Shown here piece by piece: positions 26,501 to 37,319 of a stretch of DNA of 64,000 bases. The position numbers and the translations under genes were made by a program. The stretch lies in assembly GCF_051401765.1 (NCBI RefSeq), contig NW_027480531.1, positions 558,001-622,000 on the forward strand, read 5' to 3'. Within the stretch, counting starts at the first letter, position 1; the number at the start of each line of letters is the position of its first letter. The DNA comes from Calliopsis andreniformis (Eukaryota; Arthropoda; Insecta; Hymenoptera; Andrenidae). Under the pieces are notes generated by a model. It was not told the DNA's origin, did no database searches, and saw only the letters and a program-made list of their open reading frames with translations.

Positions 26501-27172
26501 TCCCCTATCCTCAACCCTCAATCCTCGATCATCAATCCTCAATCTTCAGTCCTCAATCCTCAGTCCTCAATCCTCAATCCTCAATCCTCAATCATCAATC
26601 CTCAATCCTCAATCTTCAATCCTCAGTCCTCCGACCTCAAATCTCAATCCTGAATCCTCAATCCCCTATCCTCAACCCTCAATCCTCAATCCTCAATACT
26701 CAATCCTCAATCCTCAATCCTCAATCTTCAATCCTCAGTACTCAATCCTCAATCCTTAATCGTCAATATTCATACCTCAATCCACAATCCTCAATCCTCA
26801 GTCCTCAATCCTCAATCCTCAATCCTCAATCTTCAATCCACAATCCTCAATCCTCAATCCCCAATCCTCAATCTTCAATCTTTAAAACTCAGTCATCAAT
26901 CCTCAATCTGAATCCTCAATCCTCAATCCTCAATTTTCAATCCTCAATTCTCAATCCTCAATCGTCAACCCTCAATCTTCAATCCTCAATACTCGATCTT
27001 CAATACTCAATCCTCAATCCTCAATCCTCAATCCTCAATCCTCATTTTTCAATCCTCAATACCCAATCCTCAACCTTCAATCCTCAATACTCGATCCTCA
27101 ATTCACAATCCTCAATCCTCAATCCTCAATCCTTAACCGTCAGACCTCATCCTCAATCCTCAATACTCAATC
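20232..27172 (+). repeat. Large duplicated block A, copy 2
   Basis: This is the second copy of the 690-7,617 block. Scattered single-base differences separate them, for example 2,104 AACCC against ATCC at the matching site in copy 2. A private 1-nt deletion near 26,907 turns a CCTGAAT unit into the hexamer CTGAAT. The left edge coincides with the 349-bp deletion in the preceding 3,179-bp repeat copy, so sequence before 20,232 follows the 16.8-17.0 kb pattern. Very high identity over about 7 kb points to a recent segmental duplication or conversion event rather than slow drift. Confidence 0.88.
24785..26140 (+). repeat. 781-bp nested tandem repeat in block A copy 2
   Basis: This is the same nested pair as at 5,229-6,580, shifted by 19,556. 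Units start at 24,785 and 25,566, again 781 bp apart. Its presence in both block A copies shows the 781-bp duplication is older than the 19.5-kb duplication. Confidence 0.83.
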
Positions 27173-27489
27173 TTCAATCCTCAATCCTCAATCCTCAATA
27201 CTCAATCTTCGATCCTCAATCCTCGTTCCTCAAACCTCAATCCTCAATCCTCAGTCTTCATCCTCAATTCTCAATTCTCAATCCTCAGTCCTCAATCCCC
27301 AATCTTCAATCCTCAATAATCAATCTCCAATCCTAGATACTCAATCCCCAATTCTCAATTCTTAATACTCAACCTTCAATCCTCAATCCCCTGTCCTCAA
27401 TCTTCAATCCTCAATGCTCAATCCTCAATCCTCAATGATCAGTCCTCAATCCTCAATCCTCAATCCTCAATCCTCAATCCTCAATCTTC

Positions 27490-28823
27490 AATGCTCAATA
27501 CTCAATCCTCAATCCTCAATCCTCAATCCTCAGCCCTCAATCCCCAAACCTCAATCCTCAACCCTCAGTCTTCATCCTCAATTCTCAATTCTCAATCCTC
27601 AATACCCAATCCTCAATCTTCAATCCTCAATCCTCAATCCTCAATTCTCAATCCTCAATCCTCTGTACTCAGTCCTCGAACCTCAACCCTCAACCCTCAG
27701 ACCTAATCCTCAATCCTCAATCCCCAATCCTCAATCTTCGATCATCAATTCTCAATCTTCAATCCGCAATCCTCAATCCTCAATCCTCAATCCTCAATCT
27801 TCAATCCTGAATCATCAATCCTCAATCCTCAATTTTCAATCCTCAATCCTTAATCCTCAATCATCAATCCTCATTCTTCAATCCTCAATACCCAATCCTC
27901 AATCTTCAATCCTCAATCCTCAATACTCAATCCTCAATCCTCTATCCTCAATCCTCAATCATCAATCCTCAATCTTCAATACTCACTCCTCAATCCTCAA
28001 GCTTCAATCCTCAATACTCAACCATCAATCCTCAAACCTCAGTCCTCATTCTCCGTCCTCAATACTCGATCCTCAATCCTCAATCTTGAGTCCCCGATAC
28101 TCAATTTTCAATCCTCAATCCTCAATCCTCAATCCTCAATTCTCAATCCTCAGACATGAATACTCAATCTTCAATACTCAATCCTCAATCCTCAATCCTC
28201 AATCCTCAATCCTCAATCCTCAATCCTCAATCCTCATTCCTCAAACCTCAATCCACAACCCTCAGTCCTCATCCTCAATTCTCAATTCTAAATACTCAAT
28301 CCTCAATCCTCAATCTTCAATCCTCAATAATCAATTTTCAATCCTCAATCCTCAATACTCAGTCATCAATCCACAATCTTCAATACTCAATCCACAATCC
28401 TCAGTCCTCTATCCTCAATCCTCAACCCTCAGTCCTCATTATCAGTTCTCAATTCTCAATCCTCAATCCTCAATCCTCAATCCTCAATCCTCAGTCCTTA
28501 ATGATCAATCCTCAATCCTCAATCTTCAATCCTCAATACTCAATCTTCAATCCTAAATCCTCAATCCTCAATCCTCAACCCTCATTCTTCACTCCTCAGT
28601 ACCCATTCCTCAATCCTCAATCCTCAATCGTCAATCCTCAATCCTCAATCCTCAATCCTCATTCTTCAATCCTGAATACCCAATCCTCAATCTTCAATCC
28701 TCAATCCTCAATCCTCAATTCTCAATCCTCAATCCTCAATCTTCAATCCTCAATAATCAATTTTCAATCCTCAATCCTCAATACTCAGTCATCAATCCTC
28801 AATCTTCAATACTCAATCCTCAA
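27490..28823 (+). repeat. Extra 1.3-kb satellite segment relative to 12.4 kb
   Basis: This lies between two tracts that are contiguous at about 12,370-12,400. Part of it resembles 3.8-4.5 kb (the CCTCATTCCTCAAACC and CAATAATCAATTTTC runs). It holds only degenerate heptamers plus a few hexamers. It is either an insertion here or a deletion at 12.4 kb; the resemblance to 3.8-4.5 kb favours deletion at 12.4 kb. Confidence 0.65.
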
Positions 28824-29921
28824 TCATCAATCCTCAATCCTCAATCTTCAATCCTCAATCCTCAATCCTCTATCCTCAATCCTCATTCTTCAATCCTCAA
28901 TGCCCAATCCTCAATCTTCAATCCGCAATCCTCAATCCTCAATTCTCAATCCTCAATCCTCAGTCATCAGTCCTCAAACCTCAATCCTCAACCCTCAGCC
29001 CTCGTCCTCAATCCTCAATCCTCAATCCTCAGACCTCAATGATCAATCCTCAATCCTCAATCTTCAATCCTCAATACTCAATCTTCAATCCTCAATCCAC
29101 AATCGTCAATCTTCAGTCCTCAATCCTCAATCCTCAATCCTCAATCTTCAATCCTCAAGACTCAATCTTCAATCCTCGATCCTCAATCCTGAATCCTCAA
29201 TACTCAATCCTCAATCCTCAATCCTCAATCTTCAATCCTCAGTACTCAATCCTCAATCCTTAATCGTCAATATTCAAACCACAATCCACAATCCTCAATC
29301 TTCAATCCTCAATCCTCAATCCTCAATCTTCAATCCTCAATCTTCAATCCTCAATACTCAATCTTCAATCCTCAATCATCAATCCTCATTCCTCAATCTT
29401 CAATCCTCAATCCTCAATCCTCAATCCTCAATCCTCATTCATCAATCCTCAATGCCCAATCCTCAATCTTCAATCCTCAATCCTCAATCCTCAATTCTCA
29501 ATCATCAATCTTCAGTCATCAGTCCTCAAACCTCAATCCTCAACCCTCAGCCCTCATCCTCAATCCTCAATCCTCAATCCCCAATGCTCAATCTTCAATC
29601 CTCAATACTCAAACTTCAGTCCTCAATGCTCAATTCACAATCCTCAATACTCAACCCTCAATCGTCAATCCTCAATCCCCAATCCTCAATCTTCAATCCT
29701 CAATCCTCAATCCTCAATCCTCAATCCTCAATCCTCAACCATCAATCCTCAATCTTCAATACTCAATCCTCAATCCTCAATCCTCAATCCTCGATTCTCA
29801 ATCCTCAATCCTCAATCCTCAGTCCTCAAACGTCAATTCTCAACCCTCAGTCCTCGTCCTCAATCCACAACACTCAATCCTCAATCCTCAATCTTCAATC
29901 ATCAATATACAATCTTCAATC

Positions 29922-32900
29922 CTCAATAATCAATCTCCAATCCTAGATCCTCAATGACCAATCCTCAATCCTTGATCCTCAATCTTCAATCTCAAACCCC
30001 AGTCCTCAATCTTCAATCCTCAATGCTCCATCCTCAATCCGCAATCCTCAGTCGTCAGTCTTCAATCCTCAATACTCAATCTTGAATCCTCAATCCTCAA
30101 TCCTCAATCCTCAATCCTCATTCTTCATTCCTCAATACCCAATCCTCAATCTTCAACCCTCAATCCTCAATCCTCAATTCTCAATCCTCAATCCTCAGTC
30201 CTCAGTCCTCAAACCTCAATCCTCAACCCTCAGCCCCCATCCTGAATCCTCAATCCTCAATGCTCAACCCTCAATCCTCATTCCTCAGTCCTCAATCATC
30301 AATCTTCAATACTCAAACCTCAATCCTCAGCCGTCAGTCCTCGTCCTCAATCCTCAAACCTCAATCCTCAATCCTCAATCTTCAATCATCAATACTCAAT
30401 CTTCAATCCTCAATTCTCAATCCTCAATCCTCAATCCTCAATCCTCAATACTCAACAGACAACCCTCAACCATCAGTCCTCAATACTCAACCATCAAACC
30501 TCAATTCTCAATACTCAATAGAATATCCTGAATTCCCATGGTTCAATACTCAATCCACAATATTCGATAATCAAATCTCAATCCTCAAACATAAATTCTC
30601 AACACTCAATCCTCAACACTCAGTCCACTCTCTTCAATCCTCCATCTTCAATCCTCAATCCTCAAGCGTCAATTCTCAATCCTCAATCCTCAACACTCAA
30701 TCATCAGTCCTCAAACCTCAACCCCGAATCCTCAATCCTGAATCCTCAGTCTTCAGCCCTCAGACCTCAACAATCAATTGTCAATCCTCAATCCTCAATA
30801 GAACATCCTCAATTCACAGTTTTCAATACTCAATCCCCATTCTTCAACCTTCAAATCTCAATCCGCAAACATCAATGCTCATCGCTCAACCCTCAACCCT
30901 CAGTCCTCAATCTTCAATCCTCAATCCTCAATCCTCAATCTTGAATCCTCAATACTCGATCTTCAATCCTCAATCTTCAATTCTGAATCATCAATACTCA
31001 ATCCTCAATCGTCGACCCTCAATCTCCAATCCTCAATCTTCAATCCTCAATCCTCAATCCTCAATCCTCAACCCTCAATCCTCAATCCTCAATACTCAAT
31101 CCTCAATCCTCAATCCTCAATCCCCAATCCTCAATCCTCAATTCTCAATCCTCGATCCTCAATCCTCATTCTTCAATCCTCAATACCCAATCCTCATTCT
31201 CCAATCCTCAATACCTAATCCTCAATCTTCAATCCTCAATCCTCAATCCTCAACTCTCAATCCTCAATCCTCAGTCCTCAGTCCTCAAACCTCAGTCCCA
31301 AATTCTCAACCTTCAATACTCAATCCTCAATCCTCAATCTTCAACCCTCAATACTCAATCTTCAATCCTCAATACTCGGTCCTCAATCCTCAATCTTCAA
31401 TCACCAATCCGCAATCCTCAATCCACAATCATCAATCGTCAATCCTCAATACTCAATCTTCAATCCTCAATCCTCAATCCTCAATCCTCAATCCTCAATC
31501 GTCAATCCTCAACCGTCAACGTTCAATCCTCAATACCCAATCCTCAATCTTCAATCCTCAATCCTCAATCCTCAATCCTGAATCCTCAATCCTCAATCCT
31601 CAGTCCTCAGTCCTCAAACCTCAATTCTGAATCCTCAATCCTGCATCCTCAATCTTCTGCCCTCAGTCCTTAACAAGCAGTTTTCAATCCTCAATCCCCA
31701 ATAGAATATCCTCAATTCACAGTTTTCAATACTCAATACTCAATCTGCAATCTTCAAACCTCTATCCACAAACATCAATTCTCATCACTCAACCCTCAAC
31801 ACACAGTCCTCAATGTTCAATCCTTAATCCACAATTCTCAATCCCCAATCCTCAATCCTCAGACCTCAAACATCAATATTCAACCCTCAGTCCTCGTCCT
31901 CAATCCACAACCCTCAATCCTCAATCTTCAATCTTCAATCATCAATATTCAATCTTCAAACCTCAATCCTCAATCCTCAATCGTCAATCCTCAATCCTCA
32001 ATCTTTAATCCTCAATCCTCTATCCTCATTCTTCTATCCTCAACACCCAATCCTCAATCTTCAACCCTCAATCCTCAATCGTCAATGTTGAATCCTCAAT
32101 ACCCAATCCTAAATCTTCAATCCTCAATCCTCAAACCTCAATCCTCTTCCTTCAATCCTCAATACCCATTCCTCAACCTTCAATCCTCAATCCTCAATCC
32201 TCAATCCTCAATCCTCAATCTTCAATCATCAATCCTCAATCTTCAATCCTCAGTCCCAAATCCTCAATCTTCAATACTCAATCCTCAATCCTCAATCTAC
32301 AATCCTGAATATTCAATCTTCCATTCTCAATCCTGAATCCTCAATCCTCAATCCTCAATCCTCAATCATCAATCGTCAGTCTTCAATCCTCAATACTCAA
32401 TTTTCAATCCTCAATCCTCAGTCCTCATTCCTCAATCCTCAAACCTCAATCCTCAATCTTCAATCCTCAAGACTCAATCCGCTATATTCAATCCTCAATC
32501 CTCAATCCTCAATCCCCACTCTTCAATCCTCAATACCCAATCCTCAATCTTCAATCCTCAATCCTCAATCCTCAATTCTCAATCCTCAATTCTCAATCTT
32601 CGGACCTCAAACATCAATATTCAACCCTCAGTCCTCGTCCTGAATCCAGAACCCACAATCCTCAATCCTCAATCTTCAATCATCAATATTCAATCTTCAA
32701 TCCACAATCCTCAATCCTCAATCCTCAATCCTCAATCCTCATTCTTCAATCCTCAATACCCAATCCTCATTCTCCAATCCTCAATACCTAATCCTCAATC
32801 TTCAATCCTCAATCCTCAATCCTCAACTCTCAGTCCTCAATCCTCAGTCCACAGTCCTCAATCTTCAATCCTCAATGCTCAATACTCAATCCTGAGTACT

Positions 32901-33000
32901 CAGTCCTCAATCCTCAATCCTCAATCTTCAATCCTCAATACTCAAACTTCAATCCTCAATACTCAATATTCAATCCTCAATCCTCAATTCTCAATCCTCA
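29922..33000 (+). repeat. 3,179-type repeat, dispersed third copy
   Basis: This copy matches copy 1 at an offset of 15,231 (29,932 against 14,701; 30,082 against 14,851; 30,260 against 15,029). From about 31,340 the offset is 15,315 because this copy carries 84 bp, exactly 12 heptamers, that both tandem copies lack. The left join at about 29,921 is abrupt: 13,497 and 29,921 share upstream sequence but continue differently. One marker here has GAACATCC instead of GAATATCC (30,801). The 404-bp interval missing in part from copy 2 is complete here (32,336-32,740). Confidence 0.85.
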
Positions 33001-34330
33001 ATCCTCAATCCTCAATCATCAATCCTCAATCTTCAATACTCAATCCTCAATACTCAATCCTCAATCCTCAATCCTCAATCGTCAAACCTCAATCTTCAAT
33101 ACTCGATCCTCAATCTTCAATCCTCAGTCCTGTATACTCAACCATCTATCCTCAATTCTCAATACTCAATAGAATATCCTGAATTCTCGGGATTCAATAC
33201 TCAAACCTCAATCCTCAACCCTCAGCCCTCGTCCTCCATCCTCAATCCTCAATCCTCAATCCTCAATCTTGAATCCTCAATACTCAATCTTCAATCCTCA
33301 ATCCTCAATCCTCAATCTTCAACACAATCCACAGTCATGAATACTCAATCTTCAATACTCAATCCTCAATCCTCAATCCCCAATCCTCAATCCTCAATCC
33401 TCAATCCTCAATCCTCAATCCTCAATCCTCAATCCTCAATCCTCAATCCTCAGTCATCAATCCTCAATCTTCAATACTCAATCGTCAATCCTAAGTCCTC
33501 AATCCTCAATCCTCAATCTTCGTTCCTCAAACCTCAATCCTCAATCCTCAGTCTTCATCCTCAATTCTCAATTCTCAATCCTCAGTCCTCAATCCCCAAT
33601 CTTCCATCCTCAATAATCAATCTCCAATCCTAGATACTCAATCCCCAATCCTCAGTCCTTAATCCTCAATCTTCAATCCTCAATCCACTGTCCTCAATCT
33701 TCAATCCTCAATGCTCAATCCTCAATCCTCAATCCTCAGTCCTCAATCCTCAATCCTCAATTCTCAATCCTCAATCCTCAATCTTCAATGCTCAATACTC
33801 AATCCTCAATCCTCAATACTCAATCCTCAATCCTCAATCCTCAATCCCCAATACTCAATCCTCAATTCTCAATCCTCGATCCTCAATCCTCATTCTTCAA
33901 TCCTCAATACCCAATCCTCATTCTCCAATCCTCAATACCTAATCCTCAATCTTCAATCCTCAATCCTCAATCCTCAACTCTCAATCCTCAATCCTCAGTC
34001 CTCAGTCCTCAAACCTCAGTCCCAAATTCTCAACCTTCAATACTCAATCCTCAATCCTCAATCTTCAACCCTCAATACTCAATCTACAATCCTCAATACT
34101 CGGTCCTCAATCCTCAATCTTCAATCACCAATCCGCATTCCTCAATCCACAATCATCAATCGTCAATCCTCAATACTCAATCTTCAATCCTCAATCCTCA
34201 ATCCTCAATCCTCAATCCTCAATCGTCAATCCTCAACCGTCAACATTCAATCCTCAATACCCAATCCTCAATCTTCAATCCTCAATCCTCAATCCTCAAT
34301 CCTCAATCCTCAATCCTCAATCCTCAATCC
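32720..34330 (+). repeat. Partial third copy of block A start
   Basis: This region is colinear with 20,235-21,845 at a constant offset of 12,485, checked at 20,255, 20,683, 20,852, 21,148, 21,226 and 21,303. It is therefore also colinear with about 693-2,290. It diverges near 34,330, where the next units read CTTTAATGCTCAATCC and the sequence enters a stretch I could not match to a single block. Sequence before 32,720 continues colinearly as part of the third 3,179-type copy, so this is a join of two homology tracts rather than a sharp edge. Confidence 0.8.
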
Positions 34331-35568
34331 TCAATCTTTAATGCTCAATCCTCAATCCTCAATCCTCAATCCTCAATCTTCAACGCTCAATACTCAAACT
34401 TCAATCCTCAATACTCAATCTTCAATCCTCAATCCTCAACTCTCAATTCTCAATCCTCAATCCTCAACCCTCAATCGTCAATCCTCAACCCTCAATCCTC
34501 AACCCTCAGCCCTCATCCTCCATCCTCAACCCTCAATCCTCAATCCTCAATGTTCAATCCTCAATACTCAATCTTCGATCATCAATCCTCAATCCTCAAT
34601 CCTCAATCCTCAATCCTCAGTCATGAATACTCAATCTTCAATACTCAACCCTCAATCCTCAGTCCTCAATCCTCAATCCTCAATCCTCAATCCTCATTCC
34701 CCAAACCTCAACCGTCAACCCTCAGTCCTCAACCTCAATTCTCAATTCTCAATCCAGAATCCTCAATTCTCGGTCTTCACTCCTCTATAATCAATCTCCA
34801 ATCCTAGATCCTCAATCCCCAATCCTCAATCCTTAATCCTGAGTCTTCAATCCTCAATCCCCAGTTCTCAATCTTCAATCCTCAATGCTCAATCCTCAAT
34901 CCTCAATCCTCAGTCCCCAATCCTCAATCCTCAATCCCCAAACCTCAATCCTCAACCGCCAGTCCTCGTCCTCAATCCTCAACCCTTAATCCTCAACCCT
35001 CAGCCCTCATCCTCCATTCTCTATCCTCAATCCTCAATCCTCAATTTTCAATCCTCAATACTCAATCTTCGATCCTCAATCCTCAATACTCAATCCTCAA
35101 TCCTCAATCCTCAGTCATGAATACTCAATCTTCAATACTCAATCCTCAATCCTCAATCCTCAATCCTGATTCCTAAACCCTCAATCCTCAATCCTCATTC
35201 CTCAAACCTCAATCCTCAACCCTCAGTCCTCATCCTCAATGCTCAATCCTCAATCCTCAATCCTCAATTCTCAAACTTCAATCATCAATAATCAATCTCC
35301 AATCATGGACCCTCAATCCCCAATCCTCAATCCTTAATCCTCAATCTTCAATCCTCAATACCCAGTCCTCAATCTTCAATCTTCAACGCTCAATCCTCAA
35401 TCCTCAATCCTCAGTCCTCAATCCTCTATCCTCAATCCTCAAACGTCAATCCTCAACCGTCAGTCCTCGTCCTCAACTCTCAAACCTCAATCCTCAATCC
35501 TCAATCTTCAGTCATCAATACTCAATCTTCAATCCTCAATTCACAATCCTCAGTCCTCAATCCTCAAT
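34331..35568 (+). repeat. Junction-proximal part of left arm, no close copy
   Basis: These are degenerate CCTCAAT units up to the polarity switch. I saw no large block match, but several short runs recur internally: CATGAATACTCAATCTTC near 34,622 and 35,114, and CAATCTCCAATC with CCTAGAT or CATGGAC near 34,793 and 35,294. This suggests a local tandem duplication of about 0.5 kb. There is no GAATATCC marker in the last 2.4 kb of the arm. Confidence 0.65.
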
Positions 35569-35598
35569 CCTCAATGTTCAACACACAACTGATTGAGG
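35569..35598. other. Polarity-switch junction between the two arms
   Basis: The last clear CCTCAAT is at 35,569-35,575 and the first clear ATTGAGG at 35,592-35,598. Between them lie 16 nt, GTTCAACACACAACTG. The surroundings form an imperfect palindrome: CTCAATGTT on the left can pair with AAC-TG-ATTGAG on the right, with a short loop CAACACAC and a two-base bulge. The 10-mer ACAACTGATT in the junction is identical to part of the marker module as it reads in the right arm (for example near 37,870-37,880 and 42,113-42,122, in related forms). This suggests the breakpoint lay in that module. It is the only orientation change in the window. The arms are not base-for-base mirror images next to the junction. 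Confidence 0.9.
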
Positions 35599-35809
35599 AT
35601 TGAGGATTGAGGATTGAGGATTGAGGATTGAGGATGAGGGCTGAGGACTGAGGATTGAGGATTGAGAATTGAGGATTGAGGATTGAGGATTGAAGATTGA
35701 GGATTGGGTATTGAAGATTGAAGAATGAGGATTGAGGATTGTGGATTGAGGATTGAGGATTGAAGATTGAGGATTGGGTATTGAGGATTGAGGATTGAGG
35801 ACTGAGGAT

Positions 35810-36050
35810 TGAGGATTGAGGATTGAGGATTGAGGATTGCGGATTAAGTATTGAATTTTGAATATTGATGAATGAAGATTTAGGATTGGGGATTGAGTGT
35901 CGTGGATTGAGGACGAGGACTGAGGGTTGGGTATTGATGCTGAGGTCTGAGGATTGAGGATTGAGGATTGCGAAATGAGGATTGAGGATTGAGGATTGAA
36001 GGTTGAGGATTGGGTGTTGAGGATTGAAGAATGAGGATTGAGGATTGAGG
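35810..36050 (-). repeat. Repeated segment near junction, copy 1 of a 1,271-bp spaced pair
   Basis: GCGGATTAAGTATTGAA is at 35,839 and again at 37,110, 1,271 bp apart. Both are followed by GATTTAGGATTGGGG, a GTCGTGGATTGAGGACG element and GATGCTGAGGTCTGAGG. Between the two landmarks I count three hexamers (ACGAGG near 35,912, CTGAGG near 35,938, ATGAGG near 36,120), and 1,271 = 7x182-3. The partner spans about 37,081-37,318. Confidence 0.8.
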
Positions 36051-36312
36051 ATTGAGGATTGAAGATTGAGGATTGGGTATTGAGCATTGAAGAATGAGGA
36101 TTGAGGATTGAGGATTGAGAATGAGGTCTGAGGGTTGAGGATTGAGGTTTGTGGTCTGAGGACTGAGGATTGAGGATTGCGAATTGAGGATTGAGGATTG
36201 AGGATCGAAGATTGAGGATTCAGGATTGAGGGTTGAGGATTGAAGATTGAGGATTGAGGATTGAGGATTGAAGATTGAGGAATTGGTATTGAGGATTGAA
36301 GAATGAGGATTG

Positions 36313-37090
36313 AGGACTGAGGATTGAGGATTGAGGATTGAGAATTGAGGATTGATGATTGAGGATTGTAGATTGAGGATTGGGTATTGAGGATTGAACA
36401 TTCAGGATTGATGATTGAGGATAGAGGATTGAGGCTTGAGGATTGAAGATTGAATATCGATGATTGAAGATTGAGGATTGAGGATTGAGTGTTGTGGATT
36501 GCGGACGAAGGACTGAGGGTTGAGTATTGATGCTTGAGGTCTGAGGATTGAGGACTGATTGTTGAGAATTGAGGATAGAGGATTGAGGATTGAAGATTGA
36601 GGATAGGGTATTGAGGATTGAAGAATGAGGATTGAGGATTGAGCATTGAGGATTGAGGATTGAGGATTGAGGATTCAGGATTGAGGATTGAGTATTGAAG
36701 ATTGAGTATTGAGGATTGAGGATTGAGGATTGAGAATTGAGGATTGATGATTGAGGATTGTAGATTGAGGATTGGGTATTGAGGATTGAACATTCAGGAT
36801 TGATGATTGAGGATAGAGGATTGAGGCTTGAGGATTGAAGATTGAATATCGATGATTGAAGATTGAGGATTGAGGATTGAGTGTTGTGGATTGCGGACGA
36901 AGGACTGAGGGTTGAGTATTGATGCTTGAGGTCTGAGGATTGAGGATTGAGTGTTGAGAATTGAGGATAGAGGATTGACGATTGAAGATTGAGGATTGGG
37001 TATTGAAGATTGAAGAATGAGGATTGAGGATTGAGGATTGAGGATTGAGGATTGGGTATTGAGGATTGAGGATTGAGGATTGAGGATTGA
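36313..37090 (-). repeat. 392-bp tandem duplication
   Basis: GAACATTCAGGATTGATG occurs at 36,396 and 36,788, 392 bp apart, which is exactly 56 heptamers with no hexamer inside. Both copies carry GAATATCGATGATTG, GCGGACGAAGGACTG and GATGCTTGAGGTCTGAGG. Here the ACGAAGG unit is a full heptamer, unlike the ACGAGG hexamer at the matching place in most other repeats. Approximate copies are 36,313-36,704 and 36,705-37,090. Confidence 0.82.
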
Positions 37091-37319
37091 GGATTGAGGA
37101 TTGAGGATTGCGGATTAAGTATTGAAGGTTGAATATTGATGAGTGAAGATTTAGGATTGGGGATTGAGGGTCGTGGATTGAGGACGAGGACTGAGGGTTG
37201 GGTATTGATGCTGAGGTCTGAGGATTGAGGATTGAGGATTGCGAAATGAGGATTGAGGATTGAGGATTGAAGGTTGAGGATTGGGTGTTGAGGATTGAAG
37301 AATGAGGATTGAGGATTGA

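Larger units (their letters stand above)
1..35575 (+). repeat. Left arm of heptamer satellite, CCTCAAT unit on + strand
   Basis: This 35.6-kb tract is built of tandem CCTCAAT units. Common variants are CTTCAAT, ACTCAAT, CATCAAT, CGTCAAT, CCTCAGT, CCTCAAA, CCTCAAC and CCTGAAT. The + strand is strongly depleted in G, and each G sits in a recognisable one-base unit variant. The TCAAT part of the unit looks better conserved than the first two bases. Uninterrupted pure runs are short, mostly two to eight units. I found no stretch of more than a few tens of bases that cannot be parsed as 7-nt or 6-nt units, so there is no room for an ordinary gene. The tract has higher-order structure, listed separately. 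Confidence is high for the repeat; its biological class (pericentromeric, subtelomeric or other) is inference. Confidence 0.98.

Noticed and set aside
35569..35598. Junction as an artificial hairpin from sequencing or assembly
   Set aside because: The two arms differ in higher-order periods and in immediate flanks, which a fold-back read would not produce. This remains to be confirmed by spanning reads.
35564..36793. 409-codon frame on the - strand crossing the junction
   Set aside because: It is the same repeat peptide read from the right arm. It meets a stop shortly after crossing into the left arm, as expected because the other strand there has TGA every 21 nt.
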